Shown here in pieces: positions 8,594 through 17,508 of a DNA stretch of 64,000 bases. How positions within the stretch are numbered: position 1 is the stretch's first letter; each line of letters starts with the position of its first letter. Both the position numbers and the translations under genes were made by a program. The notes under the pieces were generated by a model. That model was not told where the DNA came from and ran no database searches. It worked only from the letters and a program-made list of their open reading frames with translations. The DNA comes from Plesiomonas sp051652165 (GTDB taxonomy: Bacteria > Pseudomonadota > Gammaproteobacteria > Enterobacterales > CAMTGL01): positions 62,001-126,000 of the forward strand of contig NZ_JBOFTR010000017.1 in the NCBI RefSeq assembly GCF_051652165.1. The letters run 5' to 3'.

Positions 8594-10692
8594 TGGGAAT
8601 TTCGCAGCTTGATAGTCAGCCATTAACGGCACTGTCCGGAGTCGGCAGCAGTATTGCCGCACGCTTAAACAAACTCGGTTTGCATAGCGTGCAAGATTTG
8701 CTGTTTCATCTGCCGCTGCGTTACGAAGATCGTACCCGCATCACCCCGATTGCCCAGTTGTTACCGCGTTTACACGCCAGCGCCGAGGGTTCGGTGCTGC
8801 GCACCGAGATCAGCGCGGGCCGTCGGCGGATGCTGACCTGCCGCATCAGTGACGGTACCGGCACACTCACACTGCGCTTTTTTCACTTCACGGCGGCCAT
8901 GAAAAATGGTCTGAGCGAAGGAAAGCGCATCAAGGTGTTCGGTGAGGTCAAACCCGGTGTTAACGGGCCGGAGATCATTCACCCTGAGTACCGCGCCATC
9001 GGGCAGCACGATCCGGCAGTCACCGAAGAGACGCTCACACCGGTCTACCCAACCACCGAAGGCTTAAAGCAGGCCAGCCTGCGTAAACTGACTGATCAGG
9101 CACTGGCTATGCTCGATAAGCTGGCTATTCCTGAGCTGCTTCCTTCGCAGCTCAATCATCGCCAGATCAGCATCCAACAAGCTTTACACTTGCTGCACCG
9201 CCCCACACCGGATATTGCACTGAGCGAGCTTGAGCAGGGTAAACATCCGGCACAACAACGGCTGATTTTAGAAGAGTTGCTGGCGCACAACCTCAGTATG
9301 CTGCACGCCCGCACCTGCGCACAGGCGCATCCGGCTTACGCATTGCCCGAAATATTGCCACGCCATCAGGAAGTGCCGCTCAAACCTGCATTTTTGCAAG
9401 CTCTGCCCTTTTCACCCACCGGTGCACAGCAGCGGGTCGTCAGTGAGATTGAATCTGATCTGGCCAACCCATTTCCGATGATGCGGCTGGTACAAGGTGA
9501 TGTAGGTTCCGGTAAAACACTGGTCGCAGCACTGGCAGCCCTACGTGCCATCAGCCACGGCAAACAGGTGGCGCTAATGGCCCCAACCGAGCTGCTGGCC
9601 GAACAGCATGCCAACACCTTTCGCCAGTGGTTTACTCCGCTTGGCATTCAGGTCGGCTGGCTGGCCGGAAAACAAAAAGGCAAAGCACGCGCAGCACAAG
9701 AACAAGCTATTGCATCGGGTGAAGTGGCGATGATTATCGGCACCCACGCTCTGTTCCAGCAAAACGTTATCTTCTCTGATCTGGCACTGATCATTATTGA
9801 TGAGCAGCACCGCTTTGGCGTGCACCAACGGCTCACATTGCGGGAAAAGGGCAGTACCCACGGCTACTCTCCGCACCAACTGATCATGACAGCAACCCCC
9901 ATTCCACGCACGCTGGCGATGACCGCCTACGCCGATCTAGATACCTCAGTGATCGATGAGCTGCCGCCCGGCCGCACACCCGTGACGACCGTTGCAATCC
10001 CCGATTCACGGCGAGCAGATATCATTCGCCGCGTTAACGAAGCCTGCCACACTGAGCAGCGGCAAGCATACTGGGTCTGCACCCTGATTGATGAATCAGA
10101 GGTGCTCGAAGCACAGGCAGCAGAAGAGACAGCCGCTGACCTGCGCTTGCAACTGCCGCACCTGAATATCGGTCTGGTACACGGGCGAATGAAAGCCACA
10201 GAGAAACAGGCTGTGATGGCAGAGTTTAAAGCCGGCGCACTCAACTTACTGGTCGCCACTACCGTGATCGAAGTCGGGGTAGATGTGCCCAATGCCAGCC
10301 TGATGATTATCGAAAACCCCGAGCGTCTAGGCTTGGCACAGTTGCATCAGTTACGTGGACGAGTTGGCCGAGGCGCTATCGCCTCACACTGTGTGCTGCT
10401 GTATAAAACCCCGCTGAGTAAAACCGCCCAGCAGCGGCTCTCGGTACTGCGCGACAGCAACGATGGCTTTATTATCGCCCAGCGCGATCTGGATATTCGT
10501 GGGCCGGGTGAACTGCTTGGCACCAAACAGACCGGCATGATGAGCTTTCGAATTGCCGATCTGTTGCGCGATCAACATCTAATCCCCGATATACAAAAAC
10601 TGGCGCGCTACCTGCACCAGCACTATCCGCAGCACAGTCAGGCAATCATTGATCGTTGGTTAGCACACAGTACTGACTACTCCAACGCCTGA
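8593..10692 (+). CDS. recG: ATP-dependent DNA helicase RecG
   Basis: A 699-residue superfamily 2 helicase that remodels stalled forks and Holliday junctions. The N-terminal wedge (OB) domain includes LPLRYEDRTRI and the ISDGTGTLTLRFF block. Helicase motifs follow: GDVGSGKT (Walker A, about residue 303), MAPTELLAEQH, IIDEQHRFG (motif II), MTATPIPRTLA, GLVHGRMK, TTVIEVGVDVPNA and QLRGRVGRG. The C-terminus RDSNDGFIIAQRDLDIRGPGELLGTKQTG is typical. Translation is coupled to spoT by the TAATG overlap. A 207-bp gap to xanP carries a separate promoter. Confidence 0.97.
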   Translation: MGISQLDSQPLTALSGVGSSIAARLNKLGLHSVQDLLFHLPLRYEDRTRITPIAQLLPRLHASAEGSVLRTEISAGRRRMLTCRISDGTGTLTLRFFHFTAAMKNGLSEGKRIKVFGEVKPGVNGPEIIHPEYRAIGQHDPAVTEETLTPVYPTTEGLKQASLRKLTDQALAMLDKLAIPELLPSQLNHRQISIQQALHLLHRPTPDIALSELEQGKHPAQQRLILEELLAHNLSMLHARTCAQAHPAYALPEILPRHQEVPLKPAFLQALPFSPTGAQQRVVSEIESDLANPFPMMRLVQGDVGSGKTLVAALAALRAISHGKQVALMAPTELLAEQHANTFRQWFTPLGIQVGWLAGKQKGKARAAQEQAIASGEVAMIIGTHALFQQNVIFSDLALIIIDEQHRFGVHQRLTLREKGSTHGYSPHQLIMTATPIPRTLAMTAYADLDTSVIDELPPGRTPVTTVAIPDSRRADIIRRVNEACHTEQRQAYWVCTLIDESEVLEAQAAEETAADLRLQLPHLNIGLVHGRMKATEKQAVMAEFKAGALNLLVATTVIEVGVDVPNASLMIIENPERLGLAQLHQLRGRVGRGAIASHCVLLYKTPLSKTAQQRLSVLRDSNDGFIIAQRDLDIRGPGELLGTKQTGMMSFRIADLLRDQHLIPDIQKLARYLHQHYPQHSQAIIDRWLAHSTDYSNA

Positions 10693-10754
10693 TTCTCCCG
10701 CGTTATTCCGCTTTTATAATCCTATTCTCTAACCGATAATCTCGCCAAGATCAC

Positions 10755-10792
10755 AGGCAAACGTTTGCTTTTTGTGGTGATCACGTTAAAAT
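10755..10792 (+). promoter_or_regulatory. PurR operator overlapping the xanP promoter
   Basis: AGGCAAACGTTTGCTT at 10755-10770 fits the 16-bp PurR consensus (ANGCAANCGNTTNCNT) at every fixed position. It overlaps a plausible sigma-70 promoter: -35 TTGCTT at 10765-10770, 16 bp, -10 TAAAAT at 10787-10792. PurR with bound hypoxanthine or guanine would block this promoter, which fits control of a purine permease. The xanP ATG is about 100 bp downstream. Confidence 0.8.
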
Positions 10793-10899
10793 GCGCGCCA
10801 TATCTAGCCATACCCGCGTTAATGCACTAACCACAATCAATCATTGTGGACTTCATACATCACACTGTTTTCTCACTTTTATGATCACTGGAATCTAGC

Positions 10900-12312
10900 A
10901 TGAGCTCACAAGCTATCGAACCGGAACACATCGATACCACTCCTGCACCTGCCGCCCGACATAACCCCGATCTGGTTTATCGTCTCGATGATCGCCCGCC
11001 GTTGCCACAAACCCTGTTTGCGGCCGGTCAGCACTTACTGGCGATGTTTGTGGCCGTTATCACGCCACCCTTGCTGATTTGTCAGGCCCTTGGCCTGCCA
11101 GTCGCCGATACCCAGCGCATCATCAGCATGTCACTGTTTGTTTCAGGCCTCGCCTCTTTTCTGACTATTCGCACGGTCGGGCCAATGGGTTCAGGTTTAC
11201 TCTCAATTCAAGGCACCAGTTTCAATTTTCTCGGCCCAATTATTGCCGGAGGGCTGGCCTTAAAACAGGGTGGCGCAGATGTGCCAACCATGATGGCGGC
11301 GCTATTTGGCACCATTATTCTGGCCTCATTCAGTGAGGTGCTGTTATCGCGGATTTTGCATCTGGCGCAAAAAGTGATTACCCCACTGGTCTCGGGTATT
11401 GTCGTGACCTTAATTGGCCTGACGCTGATTCAAGTGGGTTTAGTCTCGATTGGCGGCGGTTTTGGCGCGCTCAGTGATGGCAGTTTTGGTAGCCCGAAAA
11501 ATCTGCTGCTGGCCGGTGTAGTTATCGGGCTGATTGTACTGCTTAACCGCCAGCGTAACCCCTATTTACGGGTTGCTTCACTGGTGATTGCCATGGGTGC
11601 CGGTTATCTGGTGGCATGGGCATTGAACATGCTACCGAGTGTTCCGCACGATGCGCCATTACTGATGCTGCCAACGCCACTCTACTATGGTCTGAGCGTT
11701 GATTGGAGCTTACTGCTGCCGCTGGTACTGGTATTTTTAGTCACCTCGCTCGAAGCGATTGGTGATATTACCGCCACCTCTGAGATCTCTGAACAACCTG
11801 TTAGCGGGCCAATTTACATCCGTCGTATTAAAGGTGGGGTGCTGGCTGATGGTGTCAATTCTATACTTGCTGGAATCTTTAATAGTTTTCCTAATTCAAC
11901 ATTTAGCCAGAACAATGGCGTTATTCAAATGACTGGCGTTGCCAGCCGCTATGTCGGTTATGCCGTAGCCGCAATGCTGACGCTACTTGGCCTATTTCCT
12001 TCAATCGCCAACGGAGTACTGAGCATTCCCGAACCGGTACTGGGCGGTGCAACCATTGTGATGTTTGGCTCAATTGCTGCCGCTGGTGTACGAATTATTG
12101 CACGTGAACAGCTCGATCATCGCGCTGTGCTGATTATTGCTATTTCACTGGCTATGGGCTTAGGCGTAGCCCAACAGCCACAAATTCTGCAATTTGCCCC
12201 TGAGTGGTTGCGCTCAGTGCTCTCATCTGGTCTTGCGGCTGGAGGGTTTACAGCCATCGCACTCAACTTAATCTTGCCGCAAACGGTGTCTGAAGAGCAA
12301 ACCGTTAAATAA
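10900..12312 (+). CDS. xanP: xanthine permease XanP (NCS2 family)
   Basis: A 470-residue inner-membrane purine:H+ symporter with about 14 membrane segments. It is strongly similar to E. coli XanP (YicE) along its whole length: YRLDDRPPLPQTLFAA near the start, GSGLLSIQGTSFNF, the conserved TSLEAIGDITATSE motif with the substrate-site Glu, and NSTFSQNNGVIQMTGVASRYVG. The PurR box upstream supports purine transport. It is followed by a strong hairpin terminator. It sits next to recG here; in E. coli gltS lies between them. Confidence 0.93.
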   Translation: MSSQAIEPEHIDTTPAPAARHNPDLVYRLDDRPPLPQTLFAAGQHLLAMFVAVITPPLLICQALGLPVADTQRIISMSLFVSGLASFLTIRTVGPMGSGLLSIQGTSFNFLGPIIAGGLALKQGGADVPTMMAALFGTIILASFSEVLLSRILHLAQKVITPLVSGIVVTLIGLTLIQVGLVSIGGGFGALSDGSFGSPKNLLLAGVVIGLIVLLNRQRNPYLRVASLVIAMGAGYLVAWALNMLPSVPHDAPLLMLPTPLYYGLSVDWSLLLPLVLVFLVTSLEAIGDITATSEISEQPVSGPIYIRRIKGGVLADGVNSILAGIFNSFPNSTFSQNNGVIQMTGVASRYVGYAVAAMLTLLGLFPSIANGVLSIPEPVLGGATIVMFGSIAAAGVRIIAREQLDHRAVLIIAISLAMGLGVAQQPQILQFAPEWLRSVLSSGLAAGGFTAIALNLILPQTVSEEQTVK

Positions 12313-12340
12313 CCTTAAGCAAGCGCATCCCCCTTATAAC

Positions 12341-12386
12341 GCGCTTAATAGATCATTCACTTGATCTATTAAGCGCATTTCTATTT
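12341..12386 (+). terminator. terminator after xanP
   Basis: A 15-bp perfect stem, GCGCTTAATAGATCA (12341-12355) with its complement at 12362-12376 around a 6-base loop, is followed by ATTTCTATTT. It lies 28 bp after the xanP stop. Confidence 0.75.
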
Positions 12387-12639
12387 AGTACATGACTCAG
12401 TGCATTATATTTTGTACTCAACTCGCCGCACGCTCTTCACTGCCCACCGCGCTTGCTAGCAGCTAAGCGCAGAGCACGAACCTGCTATTTCGCGTCAGGT
12501 GTATCTGTTCAAGATAATCAATAACAACATGCCGCAAGACTAGAAACTTACAACAGAAACAGGCAGACTGTTGATAAAATCAGCACATGTTGCTTATGGA
12601 AAAGTACTGTTCTTACCACAAAAAATACACGGAGAGTCC

Positions 12640-12897
12640 ATGTCTGATAATTTCACCTTACTTAACCAAATACTCAAAGAGCGCACACCTGAAGAACTCC
12701 TATTTTTATCTGATCTGCTCCTCAAACAAGGCTTGCTACACTTGGCGATACGCTGTCTTGAGCACGTCTATCAACAGTTAGGAACATCTCCTCAGCTTGA
12801 AATGCGGTTAGCCCATGCCTATACAAAAGCGGGCATGTCCCCTTTGAATAGACAACACATTGAATCCAATATGCAACACCACTCTTCTTGTGCATAA
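12640..12897 (+). CDS. small hypothetical protein with TPR-like helices
   Basis: An 85-residue protein of unknown function. The start at 12640 is supported by GGAG at 12631-12634; an upstream ATG at 12571 would lack a ribosome site. The sequence is helical and Leu-rich (EELLFLSDLLLKQGLLHLAIRCLEHVYQQLG, LEMRLAHAYTKAG), with the small/large residue spacing of a tetratricopeptide-like helical pair. I do not recognise a named family. It lies 28 bp before yicH on the same strand and may be cotranscribed with it. Confidence 0.55.
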   Translation: MSDNFTLLNQILKERTPEELLFLSDLLLKQGLLHLAIRCLEHVYQQLGTSPQLEMRLAHAYTKAGMSPLNRQHIESNMQHHSSCA

Positions 12898-12925
12898 CGC
12901 TTTGGATTGTCATCAATCGCCTATT

Positions 12926-15022
12926 ATGAAGATACTGACAAAATTTTTAGCCACCTTCGTTGTTTTACTCGGGTTAGCCAGCATATTGGCTTACGTACTC
13001 TTGCAAACACCGTTTGGCGCAGAGCAGGTGAGCCGTTGGGTTTCCACCCATACGCCGTATCAATTGTCATTGCGGAGTATTCAGCACAACCTGTTATCGC
13101 CACGCCAAATTCACCTCAAAGAGGTACGTTTAGCGCATCGTGGTACTGCCATTGTTGATGCACGGCAAATCACCTTAACACTGAATCTACAAACCTTATT
13201 GCACCCACTGCACTGGCAAAAAATCCAATTACAAGAAGGAGAGTTGCGCCTCCCTGCACTGCTACAGCCGGCAAGTAGCCCATTTTTATACGCACAACTA
13301 CTGCAACTTGATAACATGGCTATCAGCAGCCGTATTGCCGGCATGCCCTTAACAGCCCATCCAGTGAATGGCGGGATCACCCCATTTAGCCCTGATCAAC
13401 AGCGTTTTTTAGGGAAAAATACCCGCTTTGAACTCGCATCACCACAGTTAGAGATAGGTGAATTAAGCCTCAATAACCTCTTTTTACAGGGCCATTGGCA
13501 GCAAGGAAAACTGAGTATTGATGATTTTGGTGCTGATATCCTACAAGGGCAAATCACAGCCAAAGCCGAGCGCAGCACACAAGGGGCATGGAAAATTAAT
13601 GCGCTACGGCTTACACATCTACGCCTACAAGATAACCGCTTGCCTGCGTTACTTTCTCACTATTGGCGCATCTTACCCAAGATGACCTTACAACGCGCTG
13701 ATCTTATTGGCATACGGGTTGAAGGCAATGATTGGTCAGTTAACGATCTTGATCTGAGCCTGCATAACCTACACATCGGCCAAGGCATGTGGTCATCACA
13801 TGAGGGTCAACTGAATATCAACGCAGCTGATCTGGTGCAAGGAGATCTACACCTACGCGAGCCTGCATTGCACCTTAGCTTTACGCCTGAGGGCATTAAT
13901 ATTGATGATTTTAGTACCCGTTTTGAAAATGGGCTTATTAGTGGCTATGGCAACTGGCGTTCGGCTGATCATCGCCTACAATGGGATCAACTCAATATCA
14001 CCGGTGTGGAATACCCGATGCCCATAAAATGGGTACAAGGGTTTACTCGCCCACTGCCAACAGCACTTAGCCAAATCGACATCGTAAAACTAGAGCTCAA
14101 CAACAACTTATTGGTGGATACAAACCCGCTGCACCCTTTTCAATTCACGGCCCTCAATGCCAACGGCAGCAATCTGCAGCTGGTACAACAGCAACGGTGG
14201 GGATTGTGGTATGGCAACTTGCGCGTTAGTGCTCGCGAAGCCACCGTCAACAAAGTAGATATGCGTAATGTTGCCATTGATCTGCACGCAGATAACGGCG
14301 CAGTCACCTTACGTGATTTCAGTGCATTTACCGGAAAGGGCTTGCTTGAAGGGAGTGGCACACTGCTGCAACGTGATAACTGGCCAGCCAGCCTGCAACT
14401 GAGTGGACAGCAGATAGCACTCGACAGCCTACAACGGTGGGGATGGCAAACTTTACCCCTACGGGGAGTGGGAGATCTCACACTACACTTGCGCGCAAAT
14501 CTGCGTACAGCGAATGCAGTACGGCAATCCCTCAACGGAGAGCTGCAACTCACAGCTGACCAAGCTCTCTTACGCAACATCAGTGCCCCACGTTTATGGG
14601 AAAGTGCTGCGCTGTCATCTTTACCTAATCAATGGCTTACACATGCTGCCCTCGAAGGGCAGCAAACAGTACTGAAAAATCTACAACTGCATCTACAAGC
14701 CCAAAATGGGCAAATACAGGTACAAAATACTGCCTTTAGCGGCGATCAACTGCAAGGGAAGATCCGTGGTAGTTATTCACTTATACAGCCACCGGTCAGC
14801 CTAATGGCCGCACCAGACCCACTGCAACTGCAACTCGATAACCGTGTTAACTGCCAGCGGCTAACGCGAATATGGGCTGCACCACTCATCAAAACTGTGC
14901 CATCGGCGCTCCCTGCAAACACAGTGAGTATCTCTGATACAACACCAAATAGCTTATCTGTTCACAGCAGCAGTTCAGTGAATGGCGTTCCTGAATGTGT
15001 ACCAGCAGGCAATACAATGTAA
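12926..15022 (+). CDS. yicH: AsmA-family protein YicH
   Basis: A 698-residue protein with one N-terminal membrane anchor (residues about 5-27, FLATFVVLLGLASILAYVLL) and a long repeat-rich periplasmic beta domain. It aligns with E. coli YicH (NGGITPFSPDQ, GADILQGQITAKAERS, NDLDLSLHNL, SAFTGKGLLEGSGTLLQ, QQIALDSLQRWGW). AsmA-like proteins are thought to move lipids between membranes or affect outer-membrane assembly; a specific role for YicH is not known to me. It is about 130 residues longer than E. coli YicH as I recall it. The start is chosen at ATG 12926, which gives the anchor directly. Its 3' end overlaps the convergent fabY gene by 61 bp. Confidence 0.88.
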   Translation: MKILTKFLATFVVLLGLASILAYVLLQTPFGAEQVSRWVSTHTPYQLSLRSIQHNLLSPRQIHLKEVRLAHRGTAIVDARQITLTLNLQTLLHPLHWQKIQLQEGELRLPALLQPASSPFLYAQLLQLDNMAISSRIAGMPLTAHPVNGGITPFSPDQQRFLGKNTRFELASPQLEIGELSLNNLFLQGHWQQGKLSIDDFGADILQGQITAKAERSTQGAWKINALRLTHLRLQDNRLPALLSHYWRILPKMTLQRADLIGIRVEGNDWSVNDLDLSLHNLHIGQGMWSSHEGQLNINAADLVQGDLHLREPALHLSFTPEGINIDDFSTRFENGLISGYGNWRSADHRLQWDQLNITGVEYPMPIKWVQGFTRPLPTALSQIDIVKLELNNNLLVDTNPLHPFQFTALNANGSNLQLVQQQRWGLWYGNLRVSAREATVNKVDMRNVAIDLHADNGAVTLRDFSAFTGKGLLEGSGTLLQRDNWPASLQLSGQQIALDSLQRWGWQTLPLRGVGDLTLHLRANLRTANAVRQSLNGELQLTADQALLRNISAPRLWESAALSSLPNQWLTHAALEGQQTVLKNLQLHLQAQNGQIQVQNTAFSGDQLQGKIRGSYSLIQPPVSLMAAPDPLQLQLDNRVNCQRLTRIWAAPLIKTVPSALPANTVSISDTTPNSLSVHSSSSVNGVPECVPAGNTM

Positions 15023-15900
15023 GTACCCACAAACACCGCGCCTTGCGACTCATCGGTCAGTAAGCGCACTTTCATCTGCACGCGGGCTTTGCGTCCGCGT
15101 GCCAAACGATCCAGATCACCACCTAAATCATTCAGATCCGCCACCGCCCGCGGACGGTTACGCACTGCCTGCGGATAACGGATATGCGCATCTACCAAAA
15201 TAATCTCACCACCTAGATTACGCTCACGCAGCAGCAACCAAATTAGCCCCCAACCGGTTAGCGTTGCCAGTGAAAATAGGCTGCCAGCAAACACCGAATC
15301 ATGCGGATTCAAATTGGCATTCAGCGGCAGTGTTGTTTCAAAACGCTGGCCGGAGTACTGCACAATCTTTACCCCCATTTTTTCACTGATCGGAATGGAC
15401 TGATACCACGCCTGCTGTAACTGCTGACACCAGTCTGGCCGGTGTAAAATGGCATCCATATCTGGCAGCGGCTTTATCATCAAGAAATGCCGTATTGGTG
15501 TTGTCAGCCCCGCTTGGATCTCACCGTGATTTTGATAACCCAGCTGAGTAAAAAAAGGCACAGCCTCTTCACGGGCACTACACACGACCCGTTTTGCCCC
15601 CTCTTGGCGTGCCACTGACTCTAGTGCCATCGCCACGAGAGTCCCTAAACCACGCCCACGTAAACGAGCATCAACGGCCATAAAGCGGATCGCTGCCTCA
15701 TCATCGGCATTGATATAGACCCGCCCAATCGCCACCGGATTATCCTGATCATCCACCACCATCTGATGATGTGCGCAGGCATCATAACCATCGCGTTCTG
15801 ATCCTACCGGCTGGCGTAGTGGTTCACGTAACATCTGCCAGCGAAAATGGTAATAACGCTGCAAAGCTTCTGCTGTCAGCGGCGTACTTAAGCGATACAT
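14962..15900 (-). CDS. fabY: FabY/YiiD: GNAT domain fused to a thioesterase-like (hotdog) domain
   Basis: A 312-residue protein matching E. coli YiiD. The N-terminal half is a GNAT acyltransferase fold with the acetyl-CoA loop RLRGRGLGTLVAMALE (residues about 78-93). The C-terminal half is a YiiD_C hotdog domain (MGVKIVQYSGQRFETTLPL, NPHDSVFAGSLFSLATLTGWGLIWLLL). The E. coli protein has been connected to malonyl-ACP decarboxylation and initiation of fatty acid synthesis; I give that as family knowledge. It is the last gene of the minus-strand run yihY-pip-dtd-fabY, and its 3' end runs 61 bp into the 3' end of yicH. Confidence 0.88.
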   Translation of the reverse strand: MYRLSTPLTAEALQRYYHFRWQMLREPLRQPVGSERDGYDACAHHQMVVDDQDNPVAIGRVYINADDEAAIRFMAVDARLRGRGLGTLVAMALESVARQEGAKRVVCSAREEAVPFFTQLGYQNHGEIQAGLTTPIRHFLMIKPLPDMDAILHRPDWCQQLQQAWYQSIPISEKMGVKIVQYSGQRFETTLPLNANLNPHDSVFAGSLFSLATLTGWGLIWLLLRERNLGGEIILVDAHIRYPQAVRNRPRAVADLNDLGGDLDRLARGRKARVQMKVRLLTDESQGAVFVGTYIVLPAGTHSGTPFTELLL

Positions 15901-16022
15901 CCTTGTCGCCCTCTTTACAATTAAAAAATCAAGAGAAAAATAGGTTGCTGATATCCACGCGACTTAAAATTCCCACGCGCACTGGCACAACCAAATAGAA
16001 AGATACATGGCCTAATATACCG

Positions 16023-16457
16023 TTATACCTGCAACCAGAAGGTCACTGGGCCATCATTTTGTAGGCTAACTTGCATATCCGCAGCAAACTGCCCTTGGGC
16101 TGTGCTGATTTTTTCACGGCAATAGGCACTGAAATAGTCGTACAACGCCTCAGCCTGTTGTGGCAAAGCCGCTGCTGAAAAGCTTGGGCGCATCCCTTTT
16201 TGGGTATCAGCTGCCAGCGTAAATTGGGAAACCACCAACACACTGCCACCGGCTTGCTGTACATTCAGGTTCATCTTGCCATCGGCATCATCAAAAATGC
16301 GATAACCCAACACCCGATCAACCAGACGACGCGCTTTCGCCTCATCATCCTCTTTTTCCACACCCAGCAAAATCAGCAGCCCGTGGCCAATCTCCCCCAC
16401 CACTTGCCCGTTAACCTCGACCCGTGCTTCACGCACACGCTGAATCAATCCAATCAT
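16023..16457 (-). CDS. dtd: D-aminoacyl-tRNA deacylase
   Basis: A 145-residue cytoplasmic enzyme that removes D-amino acids (and Gly) wrongly charged on tRNA. The conserved SQFTLAADT and NDGPVTFWLQV motifs, the latter carrying the Gly-Pro cis dipeptide of the active site, are present, along with GGSVLVVSQ and GMRPSFS. The start MIGLIQRV at 16457 gives exactly the family length; the upstream ATG at 16496 would add 13 residues and lies next to the pip stop. It sits between pip and fabY on the same strand. Confidence 0.96.
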   Translation of the reverse strand: MIGLIQRVREARVEVNGQVVGEIGHGLLILLGVEKEDDEAKARRLVDRVLGYRIFDDADGKMNLNVQQAGGSVLVVSQFTLAADTQKGMRPSFSAAALPQQAEALYDYFSAYCREKISTAQGQFAADMQVSLQNDGPVTFWLQV

Positions 16458-16496
16458 CCTAATCACTCTCTTTTTCTGAAAGACCCAAATCGGCAA

Positions 16497-17456
16497 CTAC
16501 AGCGGGTATGCCTCCGTTAGCTTAAGCAGTGCCCGAATCAACCCGTCGGTAATCCCCGGCTCTAAACTGCTGTGGCCCGCATTTGGCACTACCTGCAAGG
16601 TGGCTTGTGGCAACACTTGGCAAAGCTGCCATGCATTCTCAAACGGGCACACCATATCGTAACGGCCATGCACAATACGCAGCGGTATCGCCTGCAATAC
16701 TGCCGCATTCTGCACAATAAAATTCTCAGGCAAGCGTGTCGCCGCACGAAAATAGTGGCACTCCAACCGTGCCAGCGCGACCGCATGCTGCAAATTACTC
16801 ATCTGCTCCCACACCGTTGGGTCTGGCAGCAACTGCATCAAATGCGCCTCCCACAACGCCCAGCTTTTTGCTGCGGCACTGCGCTCTAACTCATTATCCG
16901 AACTCAGACGTTGCCAGTAACTCTCCAACACCTGCTCACTATCGGTAACATGGCCAAGTGGTGCAATAAACTGCTGGTAATGCTCAGGAAACACCTGACT
17001 GGCACCGCCCTTCGGGCTGTAGAGCCAATCAAAATCTTGTTGGCGGGAAAGAAAAACACCGCGCAGTACCATTGCACTGACATGCTGCGGATGGGCAATC
17101 GCATACAATAAACTTAACGTACTGCCCCACGAACCGCCAAACAGCATCCATTGTGATACATCGAGCGATTCACGGATCGCTTCCATATCATCAATTAAGG
17201 CTTGTGGATGATTATCCTGCACACTGCCATACGGCAGTGAGCGGCCACAGCCACGTTGATCAAACAAAATAATATGAAAACGGGCGGGATCAAAAAAACG
17301 GCGGCTCTGTTCATTGCAGCCCGCACCAGGGCCACCGTGTACAAACAGCACCGGAATACCCTGCGGATTACCGGCCTGCTCTACATAGATTTGGTGTTCT
17401 CCACGGCGCATAAAGCCGCTTGCAAACGGGTGAATAGGTGGATACAAATGAAACAT
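16497..17456 (-). CDS. pip: proline iminopeptidase
   Basis: A 319-residue alpha/beta hydrolase of peptidase family S33 that cleaves N-terminal proline. The oxyanion block HGGPG is at residues 40-44, FDQRGCGRS follows, and the nucleophile elbow GGSWGS places the catalytic Ser at 109. The later HGRYDMVCP and NAGHSS segments supply the Asp and His. Length is standard. E. coli K-12 lacks this gene; here it sits between yihY and dtd, 39 bp before the dtd start and 52 bp after the yihY stop, so it is probably in the same transcript. Confidence 0.93.
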   Translation of the reverse strand: MFHLYPPIHPFASGFMRRGEHQIYVEQAGNPQGIPVLFVHGGPGAGCNEQSRRFFDPARFHIILFDQRGCGRSLPYGSVQDNHPQALIDDMEAIRESLDVSQWMLFGGSWGSTLSLLYAIAHPQHVSAMVLRGVFLSRQQDFDWLYSPKGGASQVFPEHYQQFIAPLGHVTDSEQVLESYWQRLSSDNELERSAAAKSWALWEAHLMQLLPDPTVWEQMSNLQHAVALARLECHYFRAATRLPENFIVQNAAVLQAIPLRIVHGRYDMVCPFENAWQLCQVLPQATLQVVPNAGHSSLEPGITDGLIRALLKLTEAYPL

Positions 17457-17508
17457 AACAACTCCCTATACCGTGGTGAACACATATTTAACGGCACGCT
17501 ATTGGCCT

